Assembly: GCA_045105235.1 (NCBI GenBank)
Contig: JBGCDH010000025.1
Location: 33,287 to 97,286 of the forward strand
Source: GCA-2684655 sp045105235
GTDB taxonomy: Bacteria; Planctomycetota; UBA1135; UBA2386
Length of the DNA: 64,000 nucleotides
Direction of reading: 5' to 3'
The notes below the pieces were generated by a model that was given only the letters and a program-made list of their open reading frames with translations, did no database searches and was not told where the DNA came from. Shown here piece by piece: positions 33,384-41,674 of the stretch. The first letter of the stretch is position 1. Each line of letters begins with the position of its first letter. Both the position numbers and the translations under genes were made by a program.

Positions 33384-35498
33384 CTACTTCTTCTTCTTGC
33401 CGCCGAAGAGCCCGTTGAGCCCGTTTTGAAGGCCTTCCTTGAGGCCCTTCTCCAAGAGGTTCTTGCCTTCCTGCTGCAGCAGCTTGGTCGCGATGTTCTC
33501 TAGCCTTGGCAGGCCGAGTGCCGGGCTGTCGACCGTGCCGTTGAGCCGAGCTGCCGGCAAGCTGCCGCCGAGAGCCTTCAGCACGCGCTCGCCGTCCTTG
33601 TGGCCCTTGAGCAGGGACGAGAGATCCACGGCGTAGTCGACCTTGCCGTCGAAGCCGATGTTGCCCGATAGGCCGATCTTCTGGCCGGCGGCCATCCACT
33701 CGGTAGCCTTTGCTTCGACGACGCCCTTCGCGAATGCAAACGGCGCGCGGAACGAGTCGATCTTGAGCCGTCCGTTCGTCGCGACCGGAACCGTGCCGTT
33801 GCTGAGCGGGCCGAGCGGCGCGAGCAGTCCCTGCAGTTCGGTTGACGGGGCGAACGCCGTGTCGAGCAATCCGAGGGCGCCGCTGCCGCTCCAGCTGTTG
33901 AGCCAGTTGGCCCAGGTCTGGCCTTCCAGCTTCATCGCTGGGCCATCAAACGACAGGTCGAGGTCGACCTTGCCAACGACCTTGGCCACCTCGGCGTCAA
34001 GCCCGGCGAACAGCGGCATCGCGTAGCGCAGAGCCTTGGTCGCTCCGCCGGTCAGATCGCCGCCGTTCCATTTGAGGCTGGCTGTTGTCGGCATCCGGTC
34101 AAACTCGTCCAGGCCAACGTTCGCCTGCAGCAGCAGCGGGGCGCCGTCGAGCATCGACGTCGGTGATGTTTTCACGGCAAGCTTGCCGTCCGCCATCGTT
34201 GCGTCGAGTGCGAGTTGCCGCAGCGAGAAGCCGCCAACGTCGAGCGCCGCGATCTGCAGGCTTGCGGTTGTGCCCACGGCCTTTGCCCAGCCAGCCGCGT
34301 CCGCCGGCAGGTCGGTGGTCGGCACCTGCAGTTCACCCGTGAGCTTGGACCCCGAGTTCTTCAGCATGGCGGGCATCGGGCCGCCAAACTCGGCGAGCTT
34401 GGCGAGGTCGAGTTCGTAGCCGAGTGCCACGGCGCCGGCTGCGGCGGACTTGCCGCGGATCTGCAGCCATTCGAGGTCGACCGCGAATTTGCTGGCGTCG
34501 ACCTGCTTGCCGACATCGCCGAGGCCGAGCACGGGCGCGACGGTCCAGCGCTCCGAGCGGACGTCCATGCCTTTGAGTAGCGGTCCTGCGATGCGCGGGC
34601 CGAGAACCGTCAGCGTGCCGCCAAGCTCGATGCTGTCGCTGCCGCGCGCCATGACGTGGATGTCGCCATCGACTTTGCCCGTCAGCGCGGTGATCTTGTT
34701 GGGCATAAAGGCGTCGACCAGCGGTCGCCACGTCGACAGATCGAGGCCGTGGGTCACGAGGTTGGCTTCGGCCTCCTGCGTGTTCGGGTCTACTTTGGCA
34801 TCGAGGTCGAGGTCGCCTGCCAGCAGTTTGGCGACGACGTCGATCAACACGTCGGCCGAGTCTGCGGTCGAGTGGGCGCGCACGTTGAGGCCGGTCATGT
34901 CTTCGACCAGCTTGCCGTCGCGGCGAACGTGCACGGCGCAGTCTTGTAGCACCACGTCAAATGCGATGCTGCGCGGCTCGGACTGTGGCTCCGTTTCTGG
35001 CGTCTCGGCGCCTTCTTCCCCTTGCTTCTCCTCGTTGGCGCCCTCGGAGTTCTTCTGCTTGGCGAGTGCCTGAAGGTTGGTGCTGCCGTCTGCGTTTTGC
35101 TCGACGAAGATCTCCATGCCGACAATCTTCGCCGTCGCGGATGGAGTGGCGCCGAGCAAGGTGCTCAGCGAAACGTCCGCGATCATGCTCTTCATCTGCA
35201 CGGCCGGCCGCTCGGTTGGAAAGCCGTCAGGATTGTCGATCCGGATGTCCGCAGCGGACACGCCCTGCGTCCAGGACCAAGACAGTGAGCCGATGTGCAG
35301 GTCGCCGTTGAGGCTGCCTTTGGCGGTGCTTTCGATCTTGCTTCGGACAAATCCAAGGGACAGTGCGTAGGGCGCGAGAGCGACCAAGAGCACGAGCACA
35401 CCAACGGCTATGAGAAGTATGCGAAGCCACCGGCGCCGCTTCTTCGGTGCCACGGGCTTTTCGGAGACGGGGCGATCAGAGTTCGAGCTGGTTTCCAT
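33384..35498 (-). CDS. AsmA-like envelope protein
   Basis: 704 residues with one N-terminal membrane anchor (about 25-47, RILLIAVGVLVLLVALAPYAL) after a short cytoplasmic piece. The rest is beta-rich with AsmA/DUF748-type features: GDLHIGSLSWSWTQGVSAADIRIDNPDGFP, a DISTINCT internal acidic linker (about 160-185) and a final LSGNIGFDGKVDYAVDLSSLL repeat. Proteins of this group bridge the periplasm, and some carry lipid between membranes. The C-terminus ends in Lys residues. It is divergent from the next gene, and the two starts nearly touch. Confidence 0.78.
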   Translation of the reverse strand: METSSNSDRPVSEKPVAPKKRRRWLRILLIAVGVLVLLVALAPYALSLGFVRSKIESTAKGSLNGDLHIGSLSWSWTQGVSAADIRIDNPDGFPTERPAVQMKSMIADVSLSTLLGATPSATAKIVGMEIFVEQNADGSTNLQALAKQKNSEGANEEKQGEEGAETPETEPQSEPRSIAFDVVLQDCAVHVRRDGKLVEDMTGLNVRAHSTADSADVLIDVVAKLLAGDLDLDAKVDPNTQEAEANLVTHGLDLSTWRPLVDAFMPNKITALTGKVDGDIHVMARGSDSIELGGTLTVLGPRIAGPLLKGMDVRSERWTVAPVLGLGDVGKQVDASKFAVDLEWLQIRGKSAAAGAVALGYELDLAKLAEFGGPMPAMLKNSGSKLTGELQVPTTDLPADAAGWAKAVGTTASLQIAALDVGGFSLRQLALDATMADGKLAVKTSPTSMLDGAPLLLQANVGLDEFDRMPTTASLKWNGGDLTGGATKALRYAMPLFAGLDAEVAKVVGKVDLDLSFDGPAMKLEGQTWANWLNSWSGSGALGLLDTAFAPSTELQGLLAPLGPLSNGTVPVATNGRLKIDSFRAPFAFAKGVVEAKATEWMAAGQKIGLSGNIGFDGKVDYAVDLSSLLKGHKDGERVLKALGGSLPAARLNGTVDSPALGLPRLENIATKLLQQEGKNLLEKGLKEGLQNGLNGLFGGKKKK

Positions 35499-35565
35499 GC
35501 GAGAGCCCCATCATGCCGAAAAAAGACATGGAGTGACGCACCAGCAGAAGAAGCACAACCTGACG

Positions 35566-36312
35566 ATGCTTGATCGCATCGATTTGGCTCTCGCCAGCCG
35601 GCTTGTCGGGGAGCCTGTCGACGCCGATTTGATCGGCGCCGCGCAGCGCGCTATCGACGGGATCCGGCGCCCGGCGCCTACGGACGCACAGTTCCTCGTG
35701 TCGCTGCTGCAGCTACGGGGTTTCGTGCTCGACGAGGGCGAGGCCACCGCGGTGCTGCTGGGCCGCAAGAGCGAGCTGTCGCCGCTGTCGCAGGAATATC
35801 GGCTGCTGCGTGGGTTGCAGCGCTGCCTGCGCATGGTGCGCGAGCGCAGTTCGCAGAGTGCGCCCCCAGACGGCTGGTTCTTGGTGGAGCTGTTCCGGAC
35901 CATGACGGCCGAGCTGCCGCGGTTCCGCAACAACGACCTGCGCCGCGGCCAGCCGTGGGATGCACTGCTCTACATCAACTACCCGGCCGCGGAGCAGCTG
36001 CGCTTCCTGATTGACTCCTTCGACGCGAAGCGGTGCTACCGTGATGCGCCGATCGTCTTTCATGGCATGCACCCGGTGCGGCAGGGCTTCCGGCTGATGT
36101 GGCGCTTTGCGCGGCTGGCGCCATTCCCGGACTTCAACGTATTGATTGCCTGGCTCGGCATGAACGCATGGCTGCAGTCCAAAGGATTCCCGCTGCTGCG
36201 GCCGGAAACCGGCGACCAACAGTTTTTGGCGAAGCTGCTCAGCGGCCCGCCGCCGTCACGCATCGTGCAGTTTGAGGCGCGGCTGCTGTCTGCGTTTGAA
36301 GCGGCTCGCTGA
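35566..36312 (+). CDS. Uncharacterised protein, possible degenerate Fic-like helix bundle
   Basis: 248 residues from ATG 35566; a GTG at 35533 is also possible. It is mostly helical and cytoplasmic. The segment IVFHGMHPVRQGFRLMWRFARLAPFPDFNVLIAWLGMNAWLQSKGFPLL has HPxxxG spacing and the following helix seen in Fic/DOC proteins, but lacks the catalytic HPFxxGNGR residues. So it may be an inactive Fic-fold relative or something unrelated. It is divergent from the AsmA-like gene. I do not recognise a firm family. Confidence 0.6.
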   Translation: MLDRIDLALASRLVGEPVDADLIGAAQRAIDGIRRPAPTDAQFLVSLLQLRGFVLDEGEATAVLLGRKSELSPLSQEYRLLRGLQRCLRMVRERSSQSAPPDGWFLVELFRTMTAELPRFRNNDLRRGQPWDALLYINYPAAEQLRFLIDSFDAKRCYRDAPIVFHGMHPVRQGFRLMWRFARLAPFPDFNVLIAWLGMNAWLQSKGFPLLRPETGDQQFLAKLLSGPPPSRIVQFEARLLSAFEAAR

Positions 36313-36381
36313 TGCTTGGCCTGGCGGCTTCGTGTCGTGCATCTTGTAGGCGGGGCATGATCCAGATCCGACGCAGGGCAC

Positions 36382-37161
36382 CTATAGGCTTGCGCGACGC
36401 AGTGACGTCACGATCGCAAGCGGCAATTCAGCGCGGCCGTCGAGCACGAGACGCTCGAAATTGATGTCGGTCAGCGTGCCGGTTGTGGTTGACCCCGCGG
36501 TCACTTCGACGGGGTGCCCGAGAAGGCCGAGGCGCTCGCGGAAGATCGTCTCGTGCCCGGTCAGCTCTTCGGCCGCAGCGGCATGAAGCATGCTGTCGAC
36601 GCTCTCCGCAAGGTCAGCAAGCAGCTGGTGGCGGTCATGCAGCTTGCCGGTCAAGGCGCGCAGCGACGTTGCCGGATTGCGCAGGCCGGCCGGGAAGTGC
36701 GTGCCGTTGACGTTGATGCCGACGCCTATGCGGTAGGTGTGCGGTCGGCGGCTGTCGCGATCGATCAGCACGCCCGAGAGCTTGTCGCTGCCAACATAGA
36801 TGTCATTGGGCCACTTGATGCGAAGGCGTGTCTCGGCGAGCGGTTCGCATGCTTCGAGGACGGCGACCGGCAGTGCCGCAGGCAGGGCCATGGGCCGGGG
36901 AAACTCCTCTGTGATGCGAAATGTGACGGCTACATCGAGTCCGGTCTCATCGTGCCATACACGCTGCTGTCGGCCGCGTCCGCTGGTCTGGTGGTCGGCC
37001 CAAAAGACTGCGTCTGGCAGCGGCGCCGTGGATCCACTGCCTTCATTGGCAATGTCTTGTGTCGATTCGCATGCGGCAACGTGCCGCAGGCTTTGGAACC
37101 GAGTTCGGCGCTTTAGCACTGCTTCCAGATTCTCGTCGGAGTCCATGTTTGAGCGGGGCAT
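36382..37161 (-). CDS. birA: Biotin-[acetyl-CoA-carboxylase] ligase
   Basis: 259 residues without the N-terminal DNA-binding domain of E. coli BirA, so a ligase-only (group I) form. CESTQDIANE is the substrate strand, ADHQTSGRGRQQRVWHDETG is the biotinyl-AMP loop, RIKWPNDIYVGSDKLSGVLI the KWPND motif, and GVGINVNGTHFP the active-site strand. The C-terminal SH3-like domain ends LDGRAELPLAIVTSL. It attaches biotin to carboxylase carriers. An in-frame ATG at 37146 is an alternative start. It is divergent from the glycosyltransferase gene with only 24 bp between. Confidence 0.93.
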   Translation of the reverse strand: MPRSNMDSDENLEAVLKRRTRFQSLRHVAACESTQDIANEGSGSTAPLPDAVFWADHQTSGRGRQQRVWHDETGLDVAVTFRITEEFPRPMALPAALPVAVLEACEPLAETRLRIKWPNDIYVGSDKLSGVLIDRDSRRPHTYRIGVGINVNGTHFPAGLRNPATSLRALTGKLHDRHQLLADLAESVDSMLHAAAAEELTGHETIFRERLGLLGHPVEVTAGSTTTGTLTDINFERLVLDGRAELPLAIVTSLRRASL

Positions 37162-37185
37162 CGGGTCGCAGGAACTCCCCTCATC

Positions 37186-39810
37186 ATGGCCGACTCAAGT
37201 TCTCGGTCCAGTCGTCCGATGAGTGTCGCAGCGCTGGACGGTCTCGTCCGCGCTGGCAAAGGAATGGTCAGGATTGGCGAGAATCTGGCGACTGGTTTCC
37301 TCGGTTCTGTAGAGGGCTGGGGAAGCGTTGTGCCCAAAGTGCAGCATGCGTGGCGGATCCCTCTCGAACAGAGTTGGGGCAAGACCCGTGATGGTGCGCC
37401 GCGCCCTGATCACGCCCACGCCCCCGGCCTCGATCTGATCGAGGTCCGCTCGTTTACCGAGTCGATGGGGCGCGTCGAGGAGTTCTTGATCGATGTCGCC
37501 TCGCGCTTGCGAGACGGCGGCACGCTCGTTCTGGACTGCGACAACTTGCAGTCCGCGCGCATGCTGCGAATGGTGGTCGAAGGCCGCGGTGGCGCATTCG
37601 ATCCTGCCGGTTGCCTGAAGGACCCGTCGCAGCCCCTGCTGCTGCGGCGTCTACTTGGTGCGGCCGCCAGTGCCGGGCTTTGGGTCCGCGACGTGCTTTC
37701 TGTGCCGACCGGCGCGGAGGAGTTTGCCCCCAAGCTATCGGCCAAGCTCTGCGACGTCGGGCTGCTGCCGTTTGAGTGGTTTGGTGGCACGCCGCCAGCT
37801 CGCTATTGGCTTGTTTGTGAACGTCGGGCGACGTTGGCAGGCTCTGTTCTGCTGGCGGGTGGCGATGATTCCCTGCGGGCAGCCAGCCGGGCGGCTCTCA
37901 ATGCGTTCCTTCCCGGTGATTGGGAAATCGTATGGGAGTCAGACGCGGCCGCGAACGGCAGCGAATGCAAGGAATGGAATCGCGCCATCGCTGCGGCCCG
38001 CGGCGATGTCATCTGGTTCTTGCGCGCCGGTACGCTGCCGAGCGCTGCAGACTTCGAGGCGATGACGGCATGCGCTACGGCTGGGCCCGTGCTTGCGAGC
38101 CGCGACGGCGAACCGGTGGTCGCCGGCGATGTCGCGGGCCTGATGCTGCCGCGTCTCGATGCGCTGCGTGTCGGCCCGATTCTCGAGCACTTTGACAATA
38201 CGTGTGTCGCTCTCGAGGAATACCGCATGCGTATCGACGCGAAGCTGTCGCGTCCGTTCCTTGCCAATACCGAACTCACGGCACCGGCCGCCGCCGTGGA
38301 GCATCCCGAGAAGCTCGCCGGCGAGACGGCTTCGCTGCTTCGCAGTTGGTCAATGCTCGATGGCGATTCACAGACTGAGACCCCCGCATCAGCGCCCGGC
38401 GCGATCGACCCGCATCCCCCTTTCGCTGATGGTTCTGCGGCCGTGCGCCGCCGGCCGCCAGTTCCCTGGGTTGGTCGCGCCCCGCGCATTTCCCTATGCA
38501 TGATCGCGCGCGATGAGCAGCGTTTTCTTGGGCGGTGTCTGGAAGCAGCGCGCGGTTGCTACGACGAGTTGATCCTTGTCGATACCGGTTCGACGGACGA
38601 CACGGTAGCCATCGCCGAGGGGTATGGCGCCAGCGTCTTGCACCGTGCCTGGGACGATGATTTCTCGGCGCCGCGCAACGCTGGGCTTGCGGCCGCTACG
38701 GGCGATTGGGTGCTCGTGCTCGATGCCGACGAGATGCTCGAAGAAGGTGCGGCGGACGCGATACGAGAGCTCGTCGAGAACCCCGATGCGCTCGGCTACC
38801 ACCTTCGCTTTACCAACAACTACGGCGAAGGCAAGACGATGGGCGTGATGATGGTGCGCCTGTTCCGCAACTTGCCGGGCATTGCATACGCCAACGTCAT
38901 CCATGAGCAGGTGACGCCGAGCCTGCAGCGCCTAGGTGAGCCGCAGGGTCTCGCTCTGTTGCGAAGCGAGATTGAAGTCGAGCACTACGGCTATAGCGAT
39001 GCTGTGATGCGCGACCGCAGCAAGAACGAACGCAACGAGCGTCTGTTCTTGAAGCAGATCGCCCAGACTCCGGACGACATCTATGCGAGCTACAAGTACG
39101 GCGACTTTTTGCGGCGTGTGCCGGGGCGCGGCGAAGATGCGCGCCGCGAATTGGATCGCTGCTTCGATCTGATTCTGGCGGCTGCACCGACTCTGCCCCG
39201 AGGTTTGCCCTACGCGGGTGAAGTGGGCGCACTGTGCGCGCTCGAAGCCGAGCGAGCGGGTGATCACGAGCGTTCACGCGAGGTGGTCGACATGGCGCTA
39301 CGGCGTTTCGTCCCGACACCAAACCTGCACTACATCGCGGCGAGCCTTGCGGTTGCGGATGGCGAAGCGGAATACGCGATCCAGCACTACCAGCGCTGCC
39401 TCAGCTACCGCGACTGCGTTTTGGTGGTGCCGATTCAAGAAGGCATTACCAGCTACGTGTCGCTCGCCGGGATCGCGCAGGCGTGGCTGCTGCGTGGCGA
39501 CCGCGATCGCGCTCGTCGTTTGCTGGAGCAGGCGATCCGTATTGAACCGAGCTACGAGGTCGCGCAGATGGCGCTGTCTCGCCTTTGGCTCGAGGCCGGC
39601 GATGTGCAGCAGTCGCTTTCTGTGATGACCGACTTTCTCGGCAGGCACCCCAACGCACCGGGGGCTTGCCAGCAAACCATGCTCATCCTGCACCGCATCG
39701 GCCAGAACGATGCGGCGCGAGCGATGGGCGAGCACGCGCGGAAGCTGCTCGAAGCACGTTGCCTCGATCGCGAAGCGGAAACCGTGACCCAACTTTTGGC
39801 CAAGATCTGA
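37186..39810 (+). CDS. Multidomain GT2 glycosyltransferase with TPR C-terminus, probable flagellin modification
   Basis: 874 residues. Residues ~95-215 look like a degenerate SAM-methyltransferase half (LRDGGTLVLDCDNLQSARML, LCDVGLLPFEWFGG). Residues ~220-300 resemble a worn GT2 N-terminus (NAFLPGDWEIVWESD...AIAAARGDVIWFLRAG). Residues ~425-540 are an intact GT-A domain: RISLCMIARDEQRFLGRCLEAARGCYDELILVDTGSTDDTV and a DxD at VLVLDADEML. From ~600 to the end are TPR helices. GT2-TPR proteins of this kind O-glycosylate bacterial proteins. Position next to a TPR gene and the fliS-fliD-flagellin run suggests flagellin as target; this is inference. Confidence 0.8.
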   Translation: MADSSSRSSRPMSVAALDGLVRAGKGMVRIGENLATGFLGSVEGWGSVVPKVQHAWRIPLEQSWGKTRDGAPRPDHAHAPGLDLIEVRSFTESMGRVEEFLIDVASRLRDGGTLVLDCDNLQSARMLRMVVEGRGGAFDPAGCLKDPSQPLLLRRLLGAAASAGLWVRDVLSVPTGAEEFAPKLSAKLCDVGLLPFEWFGGTPPARYWLVCERRATLAGSVLLAGGDDSLRAASRAALNAFLPGDWEIVWESDAAANGSECKEWNRAIAAARGDVIWFLRAGTLPSAADFEAMTACATAGPVLASRDGEPVVAGDVAGLMLPRLDALRVGPILEHFDNTCVALEEYRMRIDAKLSRPFLANTELTAPAAAVEHPEKLAGETASLLRSWSMLDGDSQTETPASAPGAIDPHPPFADGSAAVRRRPPVPWVGRAPRISLCMIARDEQRFLGRCLEAARGCYDELILVDTGSTDDTVAIAEGYGASVLHRAWDDDFSAPRNAGLAAATGDWVLVLDADEMLEEGAADAIRELVENPDALGYHLRFTNNYGEGKTMGVMMVRLFRNLPGIAYANVIHEQVTPSLQRLGEPQGLALLRSEIEVEHYGYSDAVMRDRSKNERNERLFLKQIAQTPDDIYASYKYGDFLRRVPGRGEDARRELDRCFDLILAAAPTLPRGLPYAGEVGALCALEAERAGDHERSREVVDMALRRFVPTPNLHYIAASLAVADGEAEYAIQHYQRCLSYRDCVLVVPIQEGITSYVSLAGIAQAWLLRGDRDRARRLLEQAIRIEPSYEVAQMALSRLWLEAGDVQQSLSVMTDFLGRHPNAPGACQQTMLILHRIGQNDAARAMGEHARKLLEARCLDREAETVTQLLAKI

Positions 39811-39841
39811 CGGCCGACGAACCCCCGGATTGGAGAAGACG

Positions 39842-40519
39842 ATGACGACGACCCATAGTCAAAGCGCGGCGAGCTCGCCGGCGATCCCCCAGCAAGCACA
39901 AGAGCAGAATCCGCAGGCAGCGCTGCTGTCTGCGCAAGGTCAGGGCTTCAAGCCTATCCCGACGCGGATTCGAGACGTGCGGGATGCGCAGGCTCCGCCG
40001 CTCGTGGTGGAGCCGGCTAGCGACCAAGAAAAGGCCGCCGTTCGAGAGAGCCTCGGAGAGCTGTCCCTAAAGCTGGCGGAGATCCACCGCACGGCGGCGG
40101 AAGCCTATCTGTCGCAAAGCGCCTACGAGGACGCGTTGCCGCACCTTGAGGCCGCGGCCAAGTTCTCGCCGAGCGAACTGGAATACCACATGCAGCTGGG
40201 TTTCGTGCAGTACATCACGGGTGACGATGCGAACGCCATCAAGGCGTTCAATCACGTGATCGGTGTCGATGAACAAAACGATGAAGCCTGGTTCAACCTG
40301 GGCATGGTCGTCTTCGGTCAAGAGCAGTTCACCGAAGCGGAATACTGTTTCCGTAGAGCCTGTGAGATCGAGGCGAGCGATGCGCAAACATGGAACAACC
40401 GCGGCGTTTGCCTGTGGAAGCTTGGCAAGGTCGATGAGGCGCGTTCATGTTTCCAGAGCGCGCTGCAGATGGACCCGGCCGACGAGGACGCTCAGTACAA
40501 CCTCGAAAACATGAAGTAG
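39842..40519 (+). CDS. TPR protein
   Basis: 225 residues from ATG 39842, with GGAG six bases upstream. A disordered Gln/Ala/Pro-rich N-terminus (~1-60) is followed by at least three tetratricopeptide repeats (AEAYLSQSAYEDALPHLEAAAKFSPSELEYHMQLGFVQYITGDDANAIKAFNHVIGVD and so on, ending PADEDAQYNLENMK). It has no signal peptide. It is 31 bp downstream of the glycosyltransferase gene, probably in the same transcript, and may present or organise substrate for it. Confidence 0.82.
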   Translation: MTTTHSQSAASSPAIPQQAQEQNPQAALLSAQGQGFKPIPTRIRDVRDAQAPPLVVEPASDQEKAAVRESLGELSLKLAEIHRTAAEAYLSQSAYEDALPHLEAAAKFSPSELEYHMQLGFVQYITGDDANAIKAFNHVIGVDEQNDEAWFNLGMVVFGQEQFTEAEYCFRRACEIEASDAQTWNNRGVCLWKLGKVDEARSCFQSALQMDPADEDAQYNLENMK

Positions 40520-40704
40520 TCCGGGCGCTGGAATGGCCGGCTGCTCAAGAGACAGTCGGTGCGACGACAGCCTCGGGGGATAGACGGTTCTCGGCCCGCC
40601 GATGCGGGCCGGTCAGATCCGCGGAATAGCACGTATGGCGCCGGGCTTTGGTCCGCAGCCCTACGTGTCTGCGCGAGTTTGGGCGCAGACGGCGAGTCTG
40701 TGCC

Positions 40705-40905
40705 ATGAAGCCAACGTGCGTCCGTGTCGTCTCTGCCCTTTGCCTTGCGTCGGCCGGCGCTTTTGTTGCTTTGACGTCCGTGCCAGACACGAGCACAAGG
40801 TCAAACGACGACGGAGCTTTGTTGGCCTTTGTCGATGGCAGGTCGGTTGTCGGGCTCGGCCTCGGTCCTTGTCCGCAGCGCTGCGGCGGGTTTCCGCCCG
40901 TCTAG
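40705..40905 (+). CDS. Possible small exported protein
   Basis: 66 residues starting MKPTCVRVVSALCLASAGAF, which looks like a signal peptide or a single membrane helix, then a short polar piece with two cysteines near the end (GPCPQRCGGFPP). Its stop overlaps the end of the convergent chaperone-like gene by 4 bp. The region between the TPR gene and here (40520-40704) shows nothing else. No family is recognised; support rests on the signal-like start only. Confidence 0.4.
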   Translation: MKPTCVRVVSALCLASAGAFVALTSVPDTSTRSNDDGALLAFVDGRSVVGLGLGPCPQRCGGFPPV

Positions 40906-41267
40906 ACTTCGCGCTGCACGCGGTTGCCGACTGCGGCAGGCTTGCGGTCGTAGCCGCGCAGGACCTTTTTGCCGCGGCGCGATTGTGACAGCTCTTCGCG
41001 GATGCCATCTAGCCCGGACTGCATGCCGTGCTGCAGGACGGCGTAGGCTGCATGGGCCAGCTTGCGTAGCGAAGCCTCTGCGTTGGTATCGGAACGCCCG
41101 GGGCCGGCGGCTCGGACGTGCAGGTCGGCCTGCTCAAGCAGCTGGTGCACGGCCTGTAGATCACCGCGACAGAGTGCTTCGTAGGCTTGGCTCCAGCACG
41201 CATTGAGCTCCTGCAGAGCAAACGCGATTTCCGAATCGCTGGCCGTATCAGGCGGCAACGACGCCAT
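40902..41267 (-). CDS. Small helical protein after fliS, candidate flagellar chaperone
   Basis: 121 residues, mainly helical (EIAFALQELNACWSQAYEALCRGDLQAVHQLLEQADLHV, LRKLAHAAYAVLQHGMQSGLDGIREEL), with a basic tail. It overlaps the fliS end by 20 bp. The gene after fliS is often fliT or a similar export chaperone, and the size and helix content agree, but I see no decisive sequence match. A FlgN-like role is also possible. Confidence 0.6.
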   Translation of the reverse strand: MASLPPDTASDSEIAFALQELNACWSQAYEALCRGDLQAVHQLLEQADLHVRAAGPGRSDTNAEASLRKLAHAAYAVLQHGMQSGLDGIREELSQSRRGKKVLRGYDRKPAAVGNRVQREV

Positions 41268-41628
41268 CCCAAGCCTCTTTCAGAGTGCGCATGACCTGCA
41301 GCGTCGCGTCGACGCCGTTGCTGCTGCGTTTGATGTTGGCCTGACTGAGCTGGTCGAGCGAGAACTCGTAGAGGCGATCGAGATCCCGAGAGATTTCGCC
41401 GCCCGCGGCGTGGTCGAGGCTGGCGCGCAGCTCACCGATGATGCCCATTGCCTTGCCGAGGGCATTGCCGACTTCCTGCGAGCGCGCGGTCGCGCTTTGC
41501 TCGAGTCCGGCGCGCGCCTGGTCGAGATTCTTGATCGCGCCTTCGTAGAGCAGCTTGATGATCTTCTCGGGGGATGCGGTCAAGACGGCGTTGCGCTGAT
41601 AGGTTGCGGCTGCTTGTGCGTAGCTCAT
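41248..41628 (-). CDS. fliS: Flagellin export chaperone FliS
   Basis: 126 residues, typical length. SYAQAAATYQRNAVLTASPEKIIKLLYEGAIKNLDQARAGLE is the FliS N-terminal pattern (tyrosine-containing start, then the L-L-Y-[ED]-G-A helix), and RDLDRLYEFSLDQLSQANI the third helix. It binds the flagellin C-terminus and keeps it unpolymerised until export. It lies 46 bp after fliD. Confidence 0.93.
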   Translation of the reverse strand: MSYAQAAATYQRNAVLTASPEKIIKLLYEGAIKNLDQARAGLEQSATARSQEVGNALGKAMGIIGELRASLDHAAGGEISRDLDRLYEFSLDQLSQANIKRSSNGVDATLQVMRTLKEAWDGVVAA

Positions 41629-41674
41629 GGTTCGTTCCTTTGCGTGTCGGGTGGTGGATGAGAGGTCTTGGCGC

